Positions 13,571 to 25,596 of a DNA stretch of 64,000 nucleotides are shown one piece after another (within the stretch, counting starts at the first letter, position 1; every line of letters begins with the position of its first letter). Made by a program: the position numbers and the translations under genes. The notes under the pieces are model-generated. The model made no database searches and was not told the DNA's origin. It worked only from the letters and a program-made list of their open reading frames with translations. Source of the stretch: Pyrus communis (Eukaryota; Streptophyta; Magnoliopsida; Rosales; Rosaceae); the NCBI RefSeq assembly GCF_963583255.1, contig NC_084803.1, positions 8,112,238-8,176,237 on the forward strand, in the 5' to 3' direction.

Positions 13571-13744
13571 AGGAACCCGGATCCCATGATTATAATCGTT
13601 TATTATATATCGTACGGTCAGAAATTATTTAAAATTTAAAATTAAATATAAATAGTATCTAACGAAAACTGACCACACGATGTACGATGAACGGTCATAA
13701 TCATAGGATCCTCAAGAAAATGATTCGGCGAGGATTCTTTTCCG
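13571..13744. mobile_element. Foldback MITE, GGATCC family, copy A
   Basis: Inverted-repeat element. The left arm has GGATCCCATGATTATAATCG and TATCGTACGGTCAGAAATTA; the right arm has CTGACCACACGATGTACGAT and GGTCATAATCATAGGATCC. The arms are near reverse complements around an AT-rich core (TTTAAAATTTAAAATTAAAT). Related copies lie near 25.4, 25.9, 31.8, 34.1 and 34.6 kb. No coding capacity. Confidence 0.75.
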
Positions 13745-14346
13745 ACGTTTGGAGAGAGGGGGCGACCGTAGCTATTGCTTGTGTACTTTTTCTATTTTAT
13801 TTTTTTTGGCTGTAGGATGAGAATTGTCGGTAGTTTCGGAATTTCAAGATAAAAAAAATGATATGTTAAGGGTAAAATGAAGAATAACAAAGTCCAAATA
13901 AAATTTTCCAAACATAAATAGCAAATTATTCAAATTCACAACACAAATTATGGACAAAAATAAAAACGGAAACACATAAATCAAATCAAAATTCGAGCAA
14001 AATATAAAGACCAAAAACCCTAGTATTGACTATCGGGACCATCTCTACCCCTTGCCCTTGGCATCTCTCCACGTTGATGTATAATATCAAAAATTAGCAT
14101 GCAGATTTCAGAATGTCATTTTTCATCATACTAATCATGAGGTTAATTTGTGGCGGACGCTCTTGCTAATGCTGGCAAACTCTTCCTGCTGAGGCGCGAT
14201 CTACTTGGCTTTAGTCGGGGCTTTTGTTTATTATTGTTCTTCTTCAGAACCCTAGTATTGACGATTCATTCATGTGTTCTTGGGACACGGCTACATATCA
14301 TGTAATTATAATTTAACGCATACGCATAAGAAGTTAAGGTTTTTTC

Positions 14347-14546
14347 ATAAGGAACCAGATCTCCTCTGGACCCAAAAAATATGAGTCTAAGGATAAAATG
14401 ATTCGAGCTATTGAAATTTGATCTAACGGCTACAAACAGAGCCCCTCTAAAATTATAATAATTGTAACTGTTGGATCAAATTTCAATGATCCGGATCATT
14501 TGATTCTTAGGCTTAGTTCCTTTGGGTCTGGCCGGTTCCTTCCCAT
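14347..14546. mobile_element. Foldback MITE (AAGGAACC ends)
   Basis: Both ends read AAGGAACC inward, and arms such as GAAATTTGATCTAACGGCTA face TGTTGGATCAAATTTCAATG. The element is about 200 bp and non-coding. The element at 15310-15577 shares the same central arms, so they belong to one family. Confidence 0.6.
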
Positions 14547-14692
14547 AAGACTTGTAATTACATAATTATACATTATTCAAAACAATTATTGCTCCACGTT
14601 TAGCAACATTTTCACTTTTGAGTATTCACGGTAAGGTACAATGAAGCTTCGTCTAACCTTATTTAGAACGTCATTTTTCATGACTCTAAGCC

Positions 14693-15045
14693 CTAGTTTG
14701 GTAATGAGGTGATTTTGAAAAAAAGTGGCTATCAAAAAAAGCTGGGAACCTTTTTATGTTTGATAAACATTCAGCTTCAACCTTTTTTCACAATTTTTTG
14801 TGAAAAAAAAGCCAAAAACACAAAGCTGCAAAACCCAGCTTTGAAAACCCAGCTTTGAAAAACCATCTTTTTTTTCACATCTGTTTTACATAAAAATTTA
14901 TCAAACACTATAATACTATTTTTTTTTTTCAAAAGCACTTTTACAAAAAAGTTTACCAAACACTCTGCTGCTTTATTTCATAGCTGTTTATTCTCATAGC
15001 ATAGTAGAAGCAGTTTTTTTTCAAAACACAGCAATACCAAACCAG
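14693..15045. mobile_element. hAT-like MITE with CTRGTTTGGTA ends
   Basis: The left end reads CTAGTTTGGTAATG and the right end, reverse-complemented, reads CTGGTTTGGTATTGCTGTG. Both continue into TTTTGAAAAAAA. The interior contains CCCAGCTTTGAAAA twice. No protein is encoded. A clear target duplication was not found. A weaker relative lies at 31430-31612. Confidence 0.6.
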
Positions 15046-15309
15046 TTGTACTTATGATTTCAGCTTAATAACATCATCCCCATCTTAGCACATAATTAAT
15101 TTGTTTTAATGTTTTGCAGGAGAATAAATTACTAATCATGAGTTTTGTATAAACTTTAACGTACGCTTTTTGCATAAATAAATATGGCAGCAGCTTCGAT
15201 CTCCAAAGTACAATTCGAGAAATACAAAGCACAGCAACTAAACCCCATAAAAAACAAAAAAAAAACCACAAGTTTTTTAATACTTCAGAGTAAAAGCAAC
15301 TCCCAACGA

Positions 15310-15591
15310 GATGCGTCCTTTTCTCAAACGTGACATCATTTTTTATTATTTATTGGCATAAATTGACCGGAAAGCGATCATTTTCACATCTCTTCCTCTT
15401 AATTCATCAAATCAAGAAATTCGTATCATTAAAATTGATTTAACGACTACAAACAAAAATTCAAATTAAAAGTTATAATAACTTCAAATGTTTGATCAAA
15501 TTTCAACGACACGAATTTTCTAATTTAATGGATTAGAATGAAGAGATTTGAAAGGGATCTCTTTCCAAATTGACCAACCATTTTACCAAAA

Positions 15592-15622
<31 letters not shown>
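15310..15622. mobile_element. Foldback MITE relative plus adjacent (GA)n
   Basis: 15310-15577 has opposing arms: ATCTCTTCCTCTTAATTCAT faces GGATTAGAATGAAGAGAT, and AATTGATTTAACGACTACAA faces TTTGATCAAATTTCAACGAC. It is a diverged relative of the 14347-14546 element. At 15596-15622 a GA run of about 13 units follows. Confidence 0.5.
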
Positions 15623-15627
<5 letters not shown>

Positions 15628-16051
15628 GAAAACTAATGAAAATAAAAGAATACATGAGTCATTGACAATTCGACACGTGTCGTGGGACTGAAACTATAAA
15701 TTGAATTTCGGATGAGGAAAAAAACGACAACGTTTCAACTACAAAGAATGATACAATTTTGATGGATCTAATATAATTTCAACGCGAGATTGAGAGAAAT
15801 ATTGAGGGTTTACCCTAAAAAGCAGGAACCTGTGACATAAAAGCACAATCTCTACAGCCATTAGGCTTTAGATATTGCTAATTTTACTAATTTAACCCCC
15901 ATACAACTCCAAGCAACCGGGAACAGACCAGGTTAAATTCGTAACTTACTGAATAATACCCTTGACTTTCTACTTATAGTAAGTACCTACTGAAGTGAGC
16001 TCCTCTGGCGTGTGCTATGTTAGACCGGACCGGAGCACCGCTTTTCTTTTC

Positions 16052-18831
16052 TCAGCTCATCCCATACAGCATTTCGGAACTGGATTCTTCAACTGCCGGC
16101 ACCATGTTCAAATCAGGCAGCAAGAAGGAATTATCCCGGGCCGGAGCATCATTGCTTTCAACGCAAGAATCCAATTGCGGGTGCGGACGTGGAGGCAAAT
16201 CCGAAGGAATGTAGTATGCAGTGTTACTCGAAGAAGCTATTCTCTCATGGGGTTGGCTGGAAATTGCTTTCCCTGCTCCGTCAAAGTTTGCACTCAAATT
16301 CCTTGCAGAATGCAAGTTCAAATCAATCTGCAAAGACAAAAATCGGATAGAAAATTAAGCGAAAATCCATAGAACTATAAGAGATCCAATCCGTAATTTA
16401 TGTAAATTAATTAGAATCTGTCTCTCACCTTGATTCTCTTAAAGTTGTCATTTTTGGCTCTTTGCTCCTTGAAAGTTGCTTGTAAGGTCGCTATTTCCTT
16501 TTCCAGATGTGTCCTTTCCTTCAACAACGAACTTTCCTGCTCTTTAAGCTCAGCATATGTCTGATAAAATTACAACCAAGTCCATGTCAAAATACAAACT
16601 TCAAATTAAGTCCTCCTATTAATTGCAGATTACGAAACGGCCCATTAATTATTAAACTCTTACAATTACATTCCAATGAATAATGTAAAGGGACAAAACA
16701 AAATTTGGGGTTTAGTGTTTACCTTCTTTCTCCTTGCCCTCTTGGCGGCATTGGTGGTGCTGGTGGATTCATATGTACCATTACCCTGAAATTTCAATCC
16801 AAAAACCACATTTCAGCATATAAGCCCCACCAAAACCCCAAAATACAATATTAAAATAGTAAAAACTATTGGATAAAGTTGTCCGACCGCATCATTCATA
16901 TAACCCGTGTAACAAAAAAACATTAAATTTTCAAATTTTAGTGTCATCCGACTCCACGATGATTCCCACCGGTGCGAGAGCTGCCCAAATCGGAATCCCA
17001 CATCTGTATCCACCACCAAGCCTGCAATTTACCCAGCTATCTGCTACCCCGGATAAAGCTTCTCCATTCCCAATGAAATGTAAGGTGGAATTTGACATCA
17101 TCAAAATCCACGTGGCCACACATGACAGGCTCCTTATTATATATTCCTCACGTGACTTTCTCACATGACTTTCCTTCGCGATGGCCCTCCTCCAATCCAA
17201 TCCCACATTACTCCTTTCAAATACCGCCTCTCCACTTGCTGACAACTCCAATCTATTTTCCAAAATCCCCTCAATCGAAAAGGTTTAAAAACTAAATAAA
17301 TAATACGATATTTTCAATTAAAAGACGCTTCCTCACCAAACAATCCTAGACCCTTAGATTTGGAAGACACAAAAGTACAATCCCCAGATCGACGGCCGAA
17401 AACCAGCCGGGTTTTTCTGGATCTCCAGAAAGTGTAAGAATAAGGGTTTTTAAAAGGAGACAGCTGAACCGATCCCTGCACCCGCTCCACACCGGATCAT
17501 TACACCAACAACCCCCCACTAACATCGCCACACCAAACCGAAACGCAGACCTATCCCTAACCAAAAACTCACCGGACCCCACCACGCTTTTAAGATAGGC
17601 CCCACCTGACCACCGCACCCTACCCCTATTTATAAAATGACCGAAACGCCCCCCCAGGCGCCTCACTATTCTTGCTTTTGACTCGACGCGGGATGCGACT
17701 TTTGTCGCTAGCAAAAGGGATTCAGACGAGAAAAGTTGGCCGGTAAATGAAGCTTCGGGGTTTTCAAACTGCCGTAAGTTTGGAATTGACGGAAGTGTCC
17801 TTGGGTGGCAGAATCTAGGGCGGGGTTTTGGGAGGGTAGTTTGGTGAATCTAAACAAGAATGACAGGTGACCGGCAAAAGGAGCGGGACGAAAACGTGAG
17901 AAGGTCTCGATCTGCTACGTCACGTGAGCAAAATACGAAAATACTTCGGCACGCCAGGGCATTTTCGGAGTGAAGACACAAAAGCGGTACCGCCGACGGT
18001 TTGACCATTTAGCGATCGGCGAGAAAAACACAGAAGGAAGAGTCTAAAACCGAAATGACGAATTTGACCTCGTCAGCAGTAGCTGCTCAGGGGACGACAG
18101 CCGAAACGCGATACAGGCAAACAGAAACGTCCGTTTCGAAATCGAGCGTATACAAAAACGGAAAAAATGACGAAGAAGGTAAATAAGTCAAAGGAAGGGG
18201 GACAAAAATGGTAAAGTGAAAAAGAAGGCACGAAATGGGTCGGCCACGCGAAAAGCCTCATCAACCACAACAACACTGAGGCTCTCCGCTAGCGGCGCTG
18301 CTCAGCAGAGCTAGACGTAAATACGAAGCACCGCCGGCCGCCGTGGGTATATCGGTCAATTAATAAACAGACTCGAAGAGTCATCGCTTCAGACACTGCG
18401 AGCAGAGATCAGCTAGCAGGAAATCCAAAGCACAAAAATCGAAAAGCACAGAGAGAGAAAGTGATATGGACCTTGGATCTGGGGCAGCTGGACTCTTCAA
18501 AGCCGTCGGCGGTGGCGGATAGAGAACCGGTACCGCCGCTCCATGAAAGCGGAGTCGTGGGGCTGCATCTAGTGGTGGAATCGGCGCCGTTCTTGCCGCT
18601 GTTCCTCTGGTGTGAGACGCCGCCGTCGAATCTGGAACCGGACGACGCCGCTTTGGAGCGTGGCATCCTTACACCCCACCTGAGCGTCAAAAGAGACTGC
18701 GACATCGGAGACGAAGACCGCAGCGAAGACGACGGCCCCGCCGCCTGCACCTGCTTGAGCCGCATCAGTAGCTCGACCACGAGCACGTCATCGGTCATCG
18801 CCGCCCTCATCCAATCGTCTTGAACCACCAT
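16052..18831 (-). CDS. bZIP-like nuclear protein with EAR motifs, complete
   Basis: Four exons: 18831-18472, 16785-16723, 16560-16429 and 16327-16052. All are GT-AG and the phases close, giving 276 residues. Residues 1-120 are Ser-rich and acidic at the start (MVVQDDWMRAAMTDDVLVVE) with the motif TTRCSPTTPLSWSGGTGS. Residues 121-141 are basic (AAKRARRKK). Residues 142-185 form a zipper-like coiled coil (TYAELKEQESSLLKERTHLE and onward). The C-terminal part carries IDLNL and LPDLNMVP, matching the LxLxL and DLNxxP types of EAR repression motif. A DNA-binding or dimerising co-repressor role is an inference; the basic region is short and lacks a clear bZIP NxxAAxxSR signature. The first intron is 1.69 kb and C-rich. 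The GA-rich leader lies just upstream (18840-18930). I recognise the plant family but not a gene name. Confidence 0.85.
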
Positions 18832-20463
18832 CTCTGAAGGTACAAACCCAGAGTTCTTGAGAGAGAGAGAGAGAGGGTTTTTAGAGAGAGAAAGGAGGGT
18901 GGCGGATGCGTGAGAGAGAGAGAGAAATGAAGGAGATAGAGAGCGGATGGGGGGGTTGAAAATATATATATGGTGGTGGAAGAAAGTGGGAGTCAATGAT
19001 TCCTCCAGTTTTTATATTTTTTTTCCTTCTTGTTTTTTTTTTTTTTTTTTGGTGGCCTTGTTTGGGTGGGTCTGTGTGACTCTGACTCCTTTTCTTCTCT
19101 TTCTTTTTCATTTTTCAATTTTCTTTTCTCTATTTTTCCATTTTTTTATTTGGGCCCACCGGTGACGTGTTGCGCTGACAACTTTCATTTTGGCATGGGT
19201 TCATTTCAATGGGTTTTTGCTTTTGGTGGGCCTTTGTCATGCCGGTCTTCCAAACGGCACCGTTTGAAGGTCCAACCCATTCCACTCCTGTGATTGAGAC
19301 GACAACGTTTTTGGGTCCATCCACATTCCTCTGTTCGTTGTGTGGCAAAGGGGGCAAAAAGGGCATGAGGATGACCTCTTCAAACTTTTCGGCCTATTAT
19401 AATATGTTCTTGGCACAATGCCACTAATCTGGTCCTTAAAAATGTTTGATTCGATTCTCCATGATTTAAAATAAAATTGTCAAATAAACCCCTATGTTAC
19501 GGTGAACATTTTAGTGGGTCTACCGACTACCATATTTGTTGCGTTGAATTGTAAACATTAAGTTTTGTAAAAATTTGATCATGTGTTCTATATGTGGATT
19601 TGATTGGATTGAAGCATTATTAACCGATTGAAACTAACACACCAAATGACTATTCTTCTTCTTTTCTTTTCTTTTCTTTTTTTAACAAATGACAATTCAT
19701 CTTAAACATACATAAATATTAGAGAGAGGGATAAATATACTTAAAATTCAATGACTTTTGAACGCCCTTGTTTGTTAATACTTAATTTGAATTGTGAAAT
19801 TTATATATAAAGTAGTTTCTATGATTTTACAATATCAAATTCACCTAATTTGACTTTAAGTATTGAATATTTGTCACTTGTACTCACATTATGAAAAAGA
19901 AAGAAATCAATTAAGCCCTACCCAAAAAACATTCAAATCCAACTTACCTAAAATGGTTTAGGCACGTTGGTTTGTCCATTTTCTTAAGTGACAGTGAATT
20001 TGAACATAGTTTAGATAATTATTGATTAAATACATGTATGTATTGTAGTTAGTTCCACAATTAATAATTTTCTTTTACTAGGTCGAATAAATAAATATTA
20101 GCATTGTCCCACACACCACTAGTGTGAATGGTGGTGGACGTTGGAACTTTTTTCTGGTAATGTTTTATATTTTTTTTATGAGAGAGACATAATTTACAAT
20201 TCATAATAAATAAATAAATATACAATATTTCTTATGTTTTGATGATATGTGGATGAGGAAAGACAAAAAACAATAATAAAAATTATGTGCAAAATTACCT
20301 TATTGTTCATGATTTTATTTGAATTTCTTATTGAATATGAATAAAGACCAAATTATCATTTCAACCTCTTTTAATTGACAAAAACGGTTCTTTAATATAG
20401 TTGAGATGAAAAAATGACTTGATAATGTCAAGATACCTTAGTAGCATTCCAATAAGATGTTAT
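18832..20463. other. bZIP-like gene leader/promoter and AT-rich intergenic
   Basis: 18840-18930 holds GA tracts of the 5' leader. 19020-19150 is a T-rich tract. GGGCCCACC at 19153 resembles the TCP/GGGCCC boxes of plant promoters. Beyond 19440 the sequence is AT-rich with no gene that I can support. Confidence 0.4.
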
Positions 20464-20631
20464 GAGAAATGTTAACAAGACTCTCTCAATAATAGAACTC
20501 TCAATGGACTCTCTACCATCTTATGTTTTAGCACAATGTTTTAAGATGTTGACATGAAAATTGACGTTAAACTATGAGGTAGCAGATAGTCTATGAGGAG
20601 TCTCACTTTGAAAGTTTTCTTAGCACTTCTC
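20464..20631. mobile_element. MITE with AGAAATG ends, copy 1
   Basis: The left end reads AGAAATGTTAACAAGACTCT and the right end, reverse-complemented, GAGAAGTGCTAAGAAAACTT. The internal motifs GAAAATTGACGTTAAACTAT and GAGGTAGCAGATAG recur in the copy at 32221-32388. About 168 bp, non-coding. Confidence 0.6.
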
Positions 20632-20879
20632 AAATGTTATCGAATAATTTCATTTGATGCCATTGACATTCTTCAAGTGAATTATTAAAGGATGAAATCT
20701 GAAATCTTATTTGGTAAATACTTTTAATTTTCAAATTTTTTTTAAATAAAAAAAATTGAAAATTACTTTCTTGAGTTTTCAAAATGAAAACATAAAATAA
20801 TTACCAAATAAGATTTTAGTTTTAAATTTCCAAAAAAATGAAAATTAAGAATTAAAAACAATATAGTTATCAAACGGCT

Positions 20880-21044
20880 CCTAAATATGGACAAGGATTG
20901 TCTGCCCTCCCATTTCCGGTGCCGTCCCGTGCCCTCCTGTTTGTGTGGTCACGGTTAAGCCACGTCAACATTTTATGCATGAAGTGGGAGGGCAGACAAA
21001 ATAGGAGGGCATGGGAGGGCAGACAATCCTTGTCCCCTAAATAT
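20880..21044. mobile_element. 147-bp Mutator-like MITE with 9-bp target duplication
   Basis: The element spans 20889-21035. The ends are inverted repeats GGACAAGGATTGTCTGCCCT, matching over about 24 bp. It is flanked by CCTAAATAT at 20880-20888 and again at 21036-21044, a perfect 9-bp duplication typical of Mutator-like transposition. A GGGAGGGC motif is repeated inside the right arm. It has no coding capacity. Confidence 0.85.
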
Positions 21045-22194
21045 TTGAAGTTGGAAAAACCATTATTAGAAAGTTAGGTGGACAACGTTTATGCATGAAG
21101 TGCTTGTCAATGGATTGAAAGGGAAAAGTGATTGCTCCAAACTCCCAATAATTTCCATAAGAATCTTACCACATAAGGTAACTCTAAACATTATAAGTCA
21201 CAAAAACAAATAATTGGTAGTCACATAAAAATTGATCTTATCTCCAAGTCTATTTCAGAAGGGTTTTAAAGTGAGGATGGGTAAAATGCAATGAGAAGTT
21301 ATAGAATTAGGTTTCTTTTAGACTGTTTAAAGATGCCGGACAAAGTAAGTGGTGGATTGATCTTAGTCTCGAATTCAAACTCTCATTTTCTTTAATGTGG
21401 ATTAGTGTAAAATATCGTTTGTGTTAAAAATAAAATGCAGGGCAAAAACTTTAAAAGCTAAGCAAGCTTTAGTGATCAGGTTGCCTTTTAGGCCTCATAT
21501 GTTGAGCTGAATGGGATAAGTTGTGATTAATTACGAGGAACTTGAGTCAAGTCCGTTGTTTATCGTGTCAAATGTAAAATGAACAAGACTCAACAAGATG
21601 GATTATGAATCCGCAATAGAATGAGTTATTTAACCTATCTTTATACATGAGGTACAAAGTCATATCTTACAAACCCTGTCAATATAATCCTATCTCCAAG
21701 GCCAATTTCATCCAATCCATCAAACAGACCATTAGATTTTGAGAAACTTATATATTAGGCTCATGTATTGGTCCTACTGCATATGGTTCAGCTTTTGGAG
21801 AAATTTTTAGTTGTGACAGAAATACAAGTGGTACATCACGTGTTTTAATAGTAGTGGGAAATTTTATTTCTTAATTTATTAATTTTTTAGCACACATATC
21901 CTACTATTTGTATAATGACATGTTGTCTATCATCCAGTATATCGATCACACTGAAAAATCTCTCTAGCTTTTGCCTAATCTAAGAGACTTTATAGAGGTG
22001 ACTAATCAAGAAAATATCCGTTTCTATTTTAATAATAAATATCTTATTTTGGACGGTTCCTAATGTCGGAACCATTTCTCTTGGTAGGTAAATCAAAAGC
22101 TTTTTTTTTTTTGAGCGTATCAATATTTTTTTTGTCAGTTGTGTATATAAATCTAAACTGTAATTTGCAACTAAAGCTAAATGGTTATTTATAT
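21045..22194. other. Intergenic, nothing recognised
   Basis: AT-rich sequence with short open frames only. No transposon end, RNA gene or conserved protein was seen. Confidence 0.5.
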
Positions 22195-22320
22195 GTATAG
22201 AGGTTTTATTTTTTATTTTTTATTTTTAACAAACGATAATAATGTGATTCAAATTCGTCTTAGGCGAGAATCGAACCTAAGACCTCTCACTTACAAGTGA
22301 AGATAAAGATAAATAGTTAT
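22195..22320 (-). mobile_element. SINE-like element, shortened copy
   Basis: On the minus strand it has CACTTGTAAGTGAGAGGTCT then AGGTTCGATTCTCGCC (a pol III B-box), ending in a poly-A tail (T-rich at 22206-22230). It matches the fuller copy at 56829-56995 but lacks the middle. AAATGGTTATTTA before it and AAATAGTTATTTA after it look like an imperfect target duplication. Confidence 0.55.
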
Positions 22321-23730
22321 TTACATTCTCGAGGTTTAGGGTTAATTTCAAATGGGCACGAGTTCTAATTTTCTCACATTACACCTAATGTTTTGACATT
22401 TAGCCAATTTACACATTTTGCTGTCAATTAAATCGTTACTTATTGATTTGACAATGTTGAAAGCACTCCACAAACCGACTAACCATGCGATATGAAACAC
22501 ACCGATGTCATTCCAGATGTAGGTTCCGTGTTGCAACGTTATTAGTTAATGGTTAACAAAACAGTCTACTTAACAAATGTACAACTTTGTAATATATTAA
22601 AACGTTGAAGTGTAATTCGACAAAATTAGAGCCTCGTGGCCCAATTTGCTGATCTAAAAACGACCGTTTCCTTTACACTTTCACATTATATACGTACAGC
22701 AAAAAGTTGTTGGCAGTTAATCATGGGTTTATGAAATTTCTGCCAGACCTTTCAATACCGCCTGCATTTACACACACACACACAAATGTTTTATATTTAT
22801 GATACCTTGAGAAAGTGTAGTGAGAAAGTTTTGCGTTTCTGGGAATCAGCTTCAGAGCCTTTAGCAAATATCATAAATCTTGCTGGTGAAGGCAGAAAAT
22901 GCAGTTGGTGAAGCCCCAGAAGTGCAGGACGTAACTTTGCAGTCTTACAAGTCTGGTTAAGAGAAGATTGTTAGGGAAAGTAGTGCACGTTTTAATATAC
23001 ACCCCTTGATCACATTTTTATGTTTATACAAGCGATATGGGCGGGGAGTGATCCGAATACGGACTTCATTTTCAATCACGTGAGTTACAACTTTTTTTTA
23101 CTGTACATAAAATTGTGTAGATTATGTCATGTCTTAGTCAAATGCCTAGTAGCAAGATCAAAGCTCATGATCGTAATTCATGTCTTCCATCACGATGCAA
23201 AATGAAACTATATATGGAATCGTGCACCGTGTGAAGCATAGATTATTGCATGTCCTTAACCGAGATTGATGTTAAACTCCGTCTTGAAACCTTGCCATAC
23301 CAAAAAAGTTGCAGGATTTTTAAATGCTGGCAAAACATAAATTTGTTAGTTATTGAGAGAATCGATTTAATAAGGGCTAACAACGTTGCGTGTAAAGTAT
23401 TGATGTGAAACGGTAAATGCATGGAGGGCCGTTAATATATGTGGATTGTGGACACATTCATGTTCATAAATATCGAAGGGTGAGTCTTTATTGCCAAAAC
23501 ATTACTTGCAAGGAACTGACTGACAAATGCAATAACTTTAAAAGTCTTCACTCCTCTTATTTCTCATTATTTGATCAAATTATAGCGTGCTTCTGTTTTA
23601 TTATTACGAGTGATATTATTATTATTATTACTCAAATTTACATTATGAAAACGAATAAGGATTTAAATTTGAGATGCAATGAGTAAAAGAGAATGTCACA
23701 TCAACCAGGACAATTTACCATTTGCGATCG
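22321..23730. other. Intergenic, nothing recognised
   Basis: AT-rich with a short (CA)n at 22767-22785. The small open frames at 22348, 23020 and 23417 have no family resemblance and I leave them out. Confidence 0.5.
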
Positions 23731-23732
23731 TT

Positions 23733-24840
23733 ATTTATTTTTTATTTTTTTGACGAAGGACATTTCATTAGGGGCAGAGCCGAGGAACCAAACAGATATA
23801 GTAGAAAACCAGAAAATAAACACAGAAAACAGAGCAAAGGCGAAGACAGCACGAGTAGGACCAAGGGAAACTCAACCCCGGCAGGGCCAAGACGGGGAGA
23901 GAACAGAATACAAGCGAAGCTAAAGTCCAATTTGAAACACTCCCCCACTCGGCCGACAGCAGGGACATTAGGGAGGGCAAGGAAGCCCGTCTTCCGAAAG
24001 AGTGTGAACTAGAGAGGATGGGGGTCGAATGTCCCAGACTTCCGAACGCATCCCTTTTTTACATTACGATGCAACCCACTCTGATGCAAAATTCGCTTGA
24101 CGAGGAACCCCCTGGATATCGTTGTCAATTGCAGCATGAAGGGCTGCCCGCGCTCCGACTCGAGTGCAGATTTTGAAAAGCAAACAGCAGACTTGCTGTT
24201 CACAATAAAACCGTCAGAAAAGAGAAGTATCACACCCATGGCTGCTTCCCGATTCCCGTTGGACCAAGCGGCATCAAAGTTTGCCTTGATGGTTCCAAAG
24301 GGAGGGGGGCGACCAACTGGAACAATCAGCACGGACTGAATCCTCCGCATCAACTTCCAGAAGACATTGCTAATTTGATGAGATCGCTGGGCTTGCCCCC
24401 GACAATGCTGAAGCTCCACACCCCTAGGAATATGGCAATAAGCATAGGCATAGCTGGATTTCACTGAATAACCACCATTGTGGGACTGAATCCTCCACAT
24501 CAACTTCCAGAAGACATTGCTAATTTGCCACCAAGCTCCACGAAAGATGACAGCTTGTCCCTCCAGAAGGCTGCTCCACGCCCATAATGCCCGTGAACCC
24601 TTCTTAGCCGACAATACCTCACCCTTCGAAAAGTACCTGCCCTTCAGAACCCGAGCCCATAAAGATTCAGGTTCTTGGATTAGTCTCCTAAAATCACACA
24701 CCTTATTTGTTTTGGTTGACAAGGCCCACGGAACTTTTACATGTCCGCTGGATTTGTTATGCTCAAAACGTTCCATGAAAAACCTATTCGAGCCATTGAA
24801 CATTGTTGCATGCCCTATCAACTTTACCCTATTTTGTTTG
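23733..24840 (-). mobile_element. LINE (non-LTR) 3' fragment with RNase H-like domain
   Basis: The minus strand holds a 270-codon open frame (24821-24009). It contains ESLWARVLKGRYFSKGEVL and KGSRALWAWSSLLEGQ, the segment linking RT to the zinc-binding region in plant LINEs. It then has GYSVKSSYAYAY, then KANFDAAWSNGNREAAMGVI, the start of the RNase H domain. After the last stop comes a 3' UTR and an A-rich tail (T-rich plus-strand 23733-23755). The element is 5'-truncated: endonuclease and catalytic RT are missing. An internal duplication (24334-24380 and 24484-24530) shows rearrangement. It is not a host gene. Confidence 0.8.
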
Positions 24841-24884
24841 TAAATAGGTGAGAAGTCCCTTAATAACTATTTCATTTATAGTTT

Positions 24885-25210
24885 TATAAATTTTTTGAGG
24901 AAGAAAATAAAATTAATAGAGGGAAAAACCCCGGGAACATCAAGGCCCCTAGAGTCAAACAACAAAGCACTGGTAGCTACATAAGGAACACATCCACTCC
25001 AAACATGAAAGTTATTTAACACATGCCCACATGAGGTGTCTGCATCCGCTACAAAATTTGCTTCCCTAAAAATATGCTTCTAACTTATAAAATCAAAAAA
25101 AGAGATCAGCCATTTGATATCTTCAACAATTGCACGAATCCGCCAAGGAATGCAACACTTTCCTGTGATCGCCTCAATGACAATTTTCGAGTCTCCTTCA
25201 ATCACAACCT
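24885..25210 (-). mobile_element. Second LINE 3' fragment (RNase H C-terminal part)
   Basis: Minus-strand translation from 25210 gives VVIEGDSKIVIEAITGKCC, then after an in-frame stop KHIFREANFVADADTSCGH, and later SALLFDSRGLDVPGVFP. This is the end of a plant LINE RNase H domain (EGDS and the REAN..AD region). The tail CTTCCTCAAAAAATTTATAA near 24890 looks like a decayed poly-A end. The fragment sits upstream of the other LINE tail on the same strand, so these are two separate insertions, not one element. Confidence 0.7.
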
Positions 25211-25377
25211 TTTTCAAAAAAATTAAAATTGGAAATCTGAAAACTATTTTCTTGAGTTTTCAAAATATAACAATTATGTGGTCACCATATCAGCAGTTTC
25301 AGGAGTTTAAGTGACGGATTTTGCGTTTTAGGGGTTCAAAGTGAGATTAAAGTCGAATTTCAAAAGGCATAACAAAT

Positions 25378-25596
25378 GATAGGATTTGGATCCCATCCGG
25401 ATCTAAATTGTGGGAATCCTAGGAATCCCCACATCTTAGCTATTTATCATGCATCGTGCGGTTAGAAATTATTTAACTTTTTTTATTTAAAATTAAACAA
25501 AAATAATACTTGACGAAAACTAATCACACAATATATGATAAACGGTTAGAATGAGGAAATCCTAAAGTAGATCCCAAAGAGGTTCCTCTTCCCAAA
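25378..25596. mobile_element. Foldback MITE, GGATCC family, copy B
   Basis: The left arm contains GGATTTGGATCCCATCCGGA and CATGCATCGTGCGGTTAGAA. The right arm contains CTAATCACACAATATATGAT and AAATCCTAAAGTAGATCCC. The core is TTTATTTAAAATTAAACAAA, as in the other copies. Confidence 0.7.

Noticed and set aside
13399..13632. 77-codon frame MLEGLCRSAEGG...
   Set aside because: It runs into the inverted-repeat MITE at 13571, so its end is transposon sequence.
16931..17714. Open frames inside the first intron of the bZIP-like gene
   Set aside because: GC-rich intron gives chance frames; no domain, and the flanking splice sites join exons in phase across it.
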